From: Bauldia sp965232525
Lineage (GTDB): Bacteria; Pseudomonadota; Alphaproteobacteria; Rhizobiales; Kaistiaceae
DNA: 64,000 nt
NCBI RefSeq assembly: GCF_965232525.1
Contig: NZ_OZ246980.1
Location: 2,108,001 to 2,172,000, forward strand
Direction of reading: 5' to 3'
Positions 62,471 through 64,000 of the stretch are shown piece after piece. A program made the translations under genes and the position numbers. Under the pieces are notes generated by a model. It ran no database searches and had not been told where the DNA came from. It saw only the letters and a program-made list of their open reading frames with translations. Each line of letters begins with the position of its first letter. Position 1 is the first letter of the stretch.

Positions 62471-63891
62471 GAAGCATGCCGCTGGTACTCGGCCCATTGG
62501 GCCTGGAACGTTTTCCCCTCCGGCGCCGGGAATTCGCGGTATTTGGTCCAGCCGCCGGCGAGCGGCAGGCTGCTGAGCCGTCCCCGGCCGAAGGCGCGAT
62601 TGGCCAGCACCCGCATCGCCAGCCGCGTCGCCCATTGATAGAGCCGTGGGCGTTTGGCGAAGAACGCCCAGACACCGAGGCCGGTGCGCACCGTGGCGGG
62701 TGACAGGTGACGCTCGAACTCCTTCTCGCGCCAGTGGCGCATCAGATTCGGCAACGGAATCCGCATTGGGCAGACTTCCTCGCATCGCCCGCAGAAGGTC
62801 GAGGCATTGGGAAGATTACCGGCCTGGTCGACGCCGATGAACTCCGGTGTCAGCACGGCACCGATGGGGCCAGGATAGACCCAGCCATAGGCATGGCCAC
62901 CGATCGATTGGTAGACCGGGCAGTGGTTCATGCAAGCGCCGCAGCGAATACAGCGCAGCGCGTCACGGAATTCGGACCCGAGCATCTCCGAGCGGCCGTT
63001 GTCGAGGATGACGACATGATACTCGTCCGGTCCGTCCGGGTCGCCGGGGCGGCGCGGACCGGTCGAGAAGGTGGTGTAGACCGACAGGTCCTGACCGGTG
63101 GCGGAGCGGGCGAGGACGCGCAGGATTTCGCTGACATCGTTCAGCGTCGGCACGATCTTCTCGATCGACGCAACGACAATATGGACCCGCGGCAGAATTT
63201 GGGTGAGGTCGCCGTTGCCTTCGTTGGTGACGATCACCGATGTCCCGGTTTCCGCGACCAGGAAATTAGCGCCGGTGATGCCGACGTCGGCTGCCAGAAA
63301 TTTCTCGCGGAGAATCAATCGCGCTTCGCCGAGGAGCTCGACCGGCTCGGAAAGGTCGCGGTCGTCCGGCAGGTCAGTATGGGCGTGGCGGAAACTCTTC
63401 TCGACCTGGTCCTTGGTCAGGTGGATCGCCGGCGCGATGATATGGCTCGGGGTTTCGTGCCTGAGCTGAATGATGTACTCGCCGAGGTCGGTCTCGATCG
63501 GCGTAACGTCGTTCTCCTCGAGGAAATCGTTGAGACCGATCTCCTCGGCGATCATCGACTTGCCTTTGGTGACGGTTTTCGCGCCAACCCGGTGGCAGAT
63601 CGACAGGATGACGTCGCGGGCGCTGGCGGCCGTCTCGGCGTAGTGGACCGCGCCACCCGACGCCCGCACCCGGTCTTCATGGGCTTCCAGGTAGAGGTCC
63701 AGATGCGCGAGCGTATGGTTCTTGATGTCGCGCGCCATGTCCCGGATCGCATCGAACTCTGGTAGTTCCGCTACCGCCTTGGCGCGCTTCTCGATGAAAC
63801 CGACGCGGACGTTACCGAGCGCACGCTGCAGATGTTCGTCCGCCAGCGCGTCGCGGGCGTTCTGTTTGAAGGTTTCCGAGCGGATTTCCAT
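62467..63891 (-). CDS. lutB: iron-sulfur protein LutB (lactate oxidation)
   Basis: A 474-residue protein with an N-terminal LUD domain and two [4Fe-4S] clusters: Cys314, 317, 320 and 324 (CIRCGACMNHCP) and Cys367, 370 and 374 (CGRCEEVCP). It transfers electrons from lactate in the LutABC complex. ATG 63891 follows GAGG; a TTG at 63915 is less likely. LutA is not visible, but its end would lie directly upstream on the minus strand near or beyond the right edge. Confidence 0.93.
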   Translation of the reverse strand: MEIRSETFKQNARDALADEHLQRALGNVRVGFIEKRAKAVAELPEFDAIRDMARDIKNHTLAHLDLYLEAHEDRVRASGGAVHYAETAASARDVILSICHRVGAKTVTKGKSMIAEEIGLNDFLEENDVTPIETDLGEYIIQLRHETPSHIIAPAIHLTKDQVEKSFRHAHTDLPDDRDLSEPVELLGEARLILREKFLAADVGITGANFLVAETGTSVIVTNEGNGDLTQILPRVHIVVASIEKIVPTLNDVSEILRVLARSATGQDLSVYTTFSTGPRRPGDPDGPDEYHVVILDNGRSEMLGSEFRDALRCIRCGACMNHCPVYQSIGGHAYGWVYPGPIGAVLTPEFIGVDQAGNLPNASTFCGRCEEVCPMRIPLPNLMRHWREKEFERHLSPATVRTGLGVWAFFAKRPRLYQWATRLAMRVLANRAFGRGRLSSLPLAGGWTKYREFPAPEGKTFQAQWAEYQRHAS

Positions 63892-64000
63892 CAATTGCCT
63901 CAATTGCGCCGGCAAGCCGGCAGCGCGTCACACCACTTGTCATACAGGCAAACGATCGGGTCGCGGAACCTCCCCGGCCGGGATAGATCAGCGCAGGTTC
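63892..64000. other. right edge, upstream of lutB
   Basis: No frame here is clearly the end of lutA. A GCCGGC-TT-GCCGGC hairpin (about 63908-63922 region) precedes lutB. The operon partner lutA is expected beyond the window. Confidence 0.3.

Noticed and set aside
63892..64000. End of lutA
   Set aside because: No frame in the last 109 bases shows a recognisable LutA C-terminus, so I did not annotate it.

Overview
The window looks like the chromosome of a GC-rich alphaproteobacterium. The evidence is conserved gene blocks typical of that class: ychF-pth-rplY with prs, pgeF, midA and lgt nearby; a UbiK-type factor, YbjN and proC; rsmE-gshA with an alphaproteobacterial/plant-type glutamate-cysteine ligase; a MarR-OmpR-EnvZ operon recalling petP-petR; DUF1127; urtABCDE; and lutBC. 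The order cannot be fixed from sequence alone. I saw no prophage, transposase, CRISPR array, rRNA or tRNA.

Layout. 168-2839: a DUF1801 protein, a secreted alpha/beta hydrolase and an MFS permease. 2836-11771: mostly minus-strand housekeeping block (ychF, pth, rplY, prs, a lipoprotein, pgeF, midA-like, lgt), interrupted at 5616-7308 by a Tat-type SDR gene and a divergent TetR gene that share a perfect 36-bp palindromic operator. 11951-15002: ubiK-like, ybjN, proC, a TetR gene and csaA-like. 15006-18790: histidine kinase, response regulator and MarR (minus) divergent from ilvE. 18865-24376: small and accessory genes, including a secreted protein made of two 116-residue repeats, a DUF4396 membrane protein, a broken calcium-loop/RTX gene behind an AT-rich upstream region, and two hypotheticals. 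24647-27436: uvrB with long extensions and a palindromic repeat inside its 3' end.

27526-35385 is a sugar module: an alpha-glucoside-type ABC transporter (aglEFGK order on the minus strand), a divergent LacI regulator with two operators 221 bp apart, then dgoK-dgoA (terminal steps of De Ley-Doudoroff galactonate breakdown). 35410-41745 is a urea/short amide ABC operon, urtABCDE, with an extra TerB-like gene between urtD and urtE.

42064-50868 is envelope biology: an orphan RND/HlyD adaptor lipoprotein, a giant PAN-domain alpha-2-macroglobulin with an intact thioester, and penicillin-binding protein 1C. Then come a small cytochrome c, a GNAT enzyme, xseA, a universal stress protein, gshA, rsmE, DUF1127, a LysR regulator, a 1-Cys peroxiredoxin, a metallophosphatase, a polar amino acid ABC binding protein and permease (no ATPase nearby), and lutC-lutB running off the right edge.

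I found no clearly new multigene system. The most distinctive signals are the operator designs, the duplicated secreted protein, the decayed propeller/RTX gene, the TerB-like gene in the urt operon, the repeat inside uvrB, and a concentric dyad upstream of urtA. All domain calls are by reading; no database search was run.
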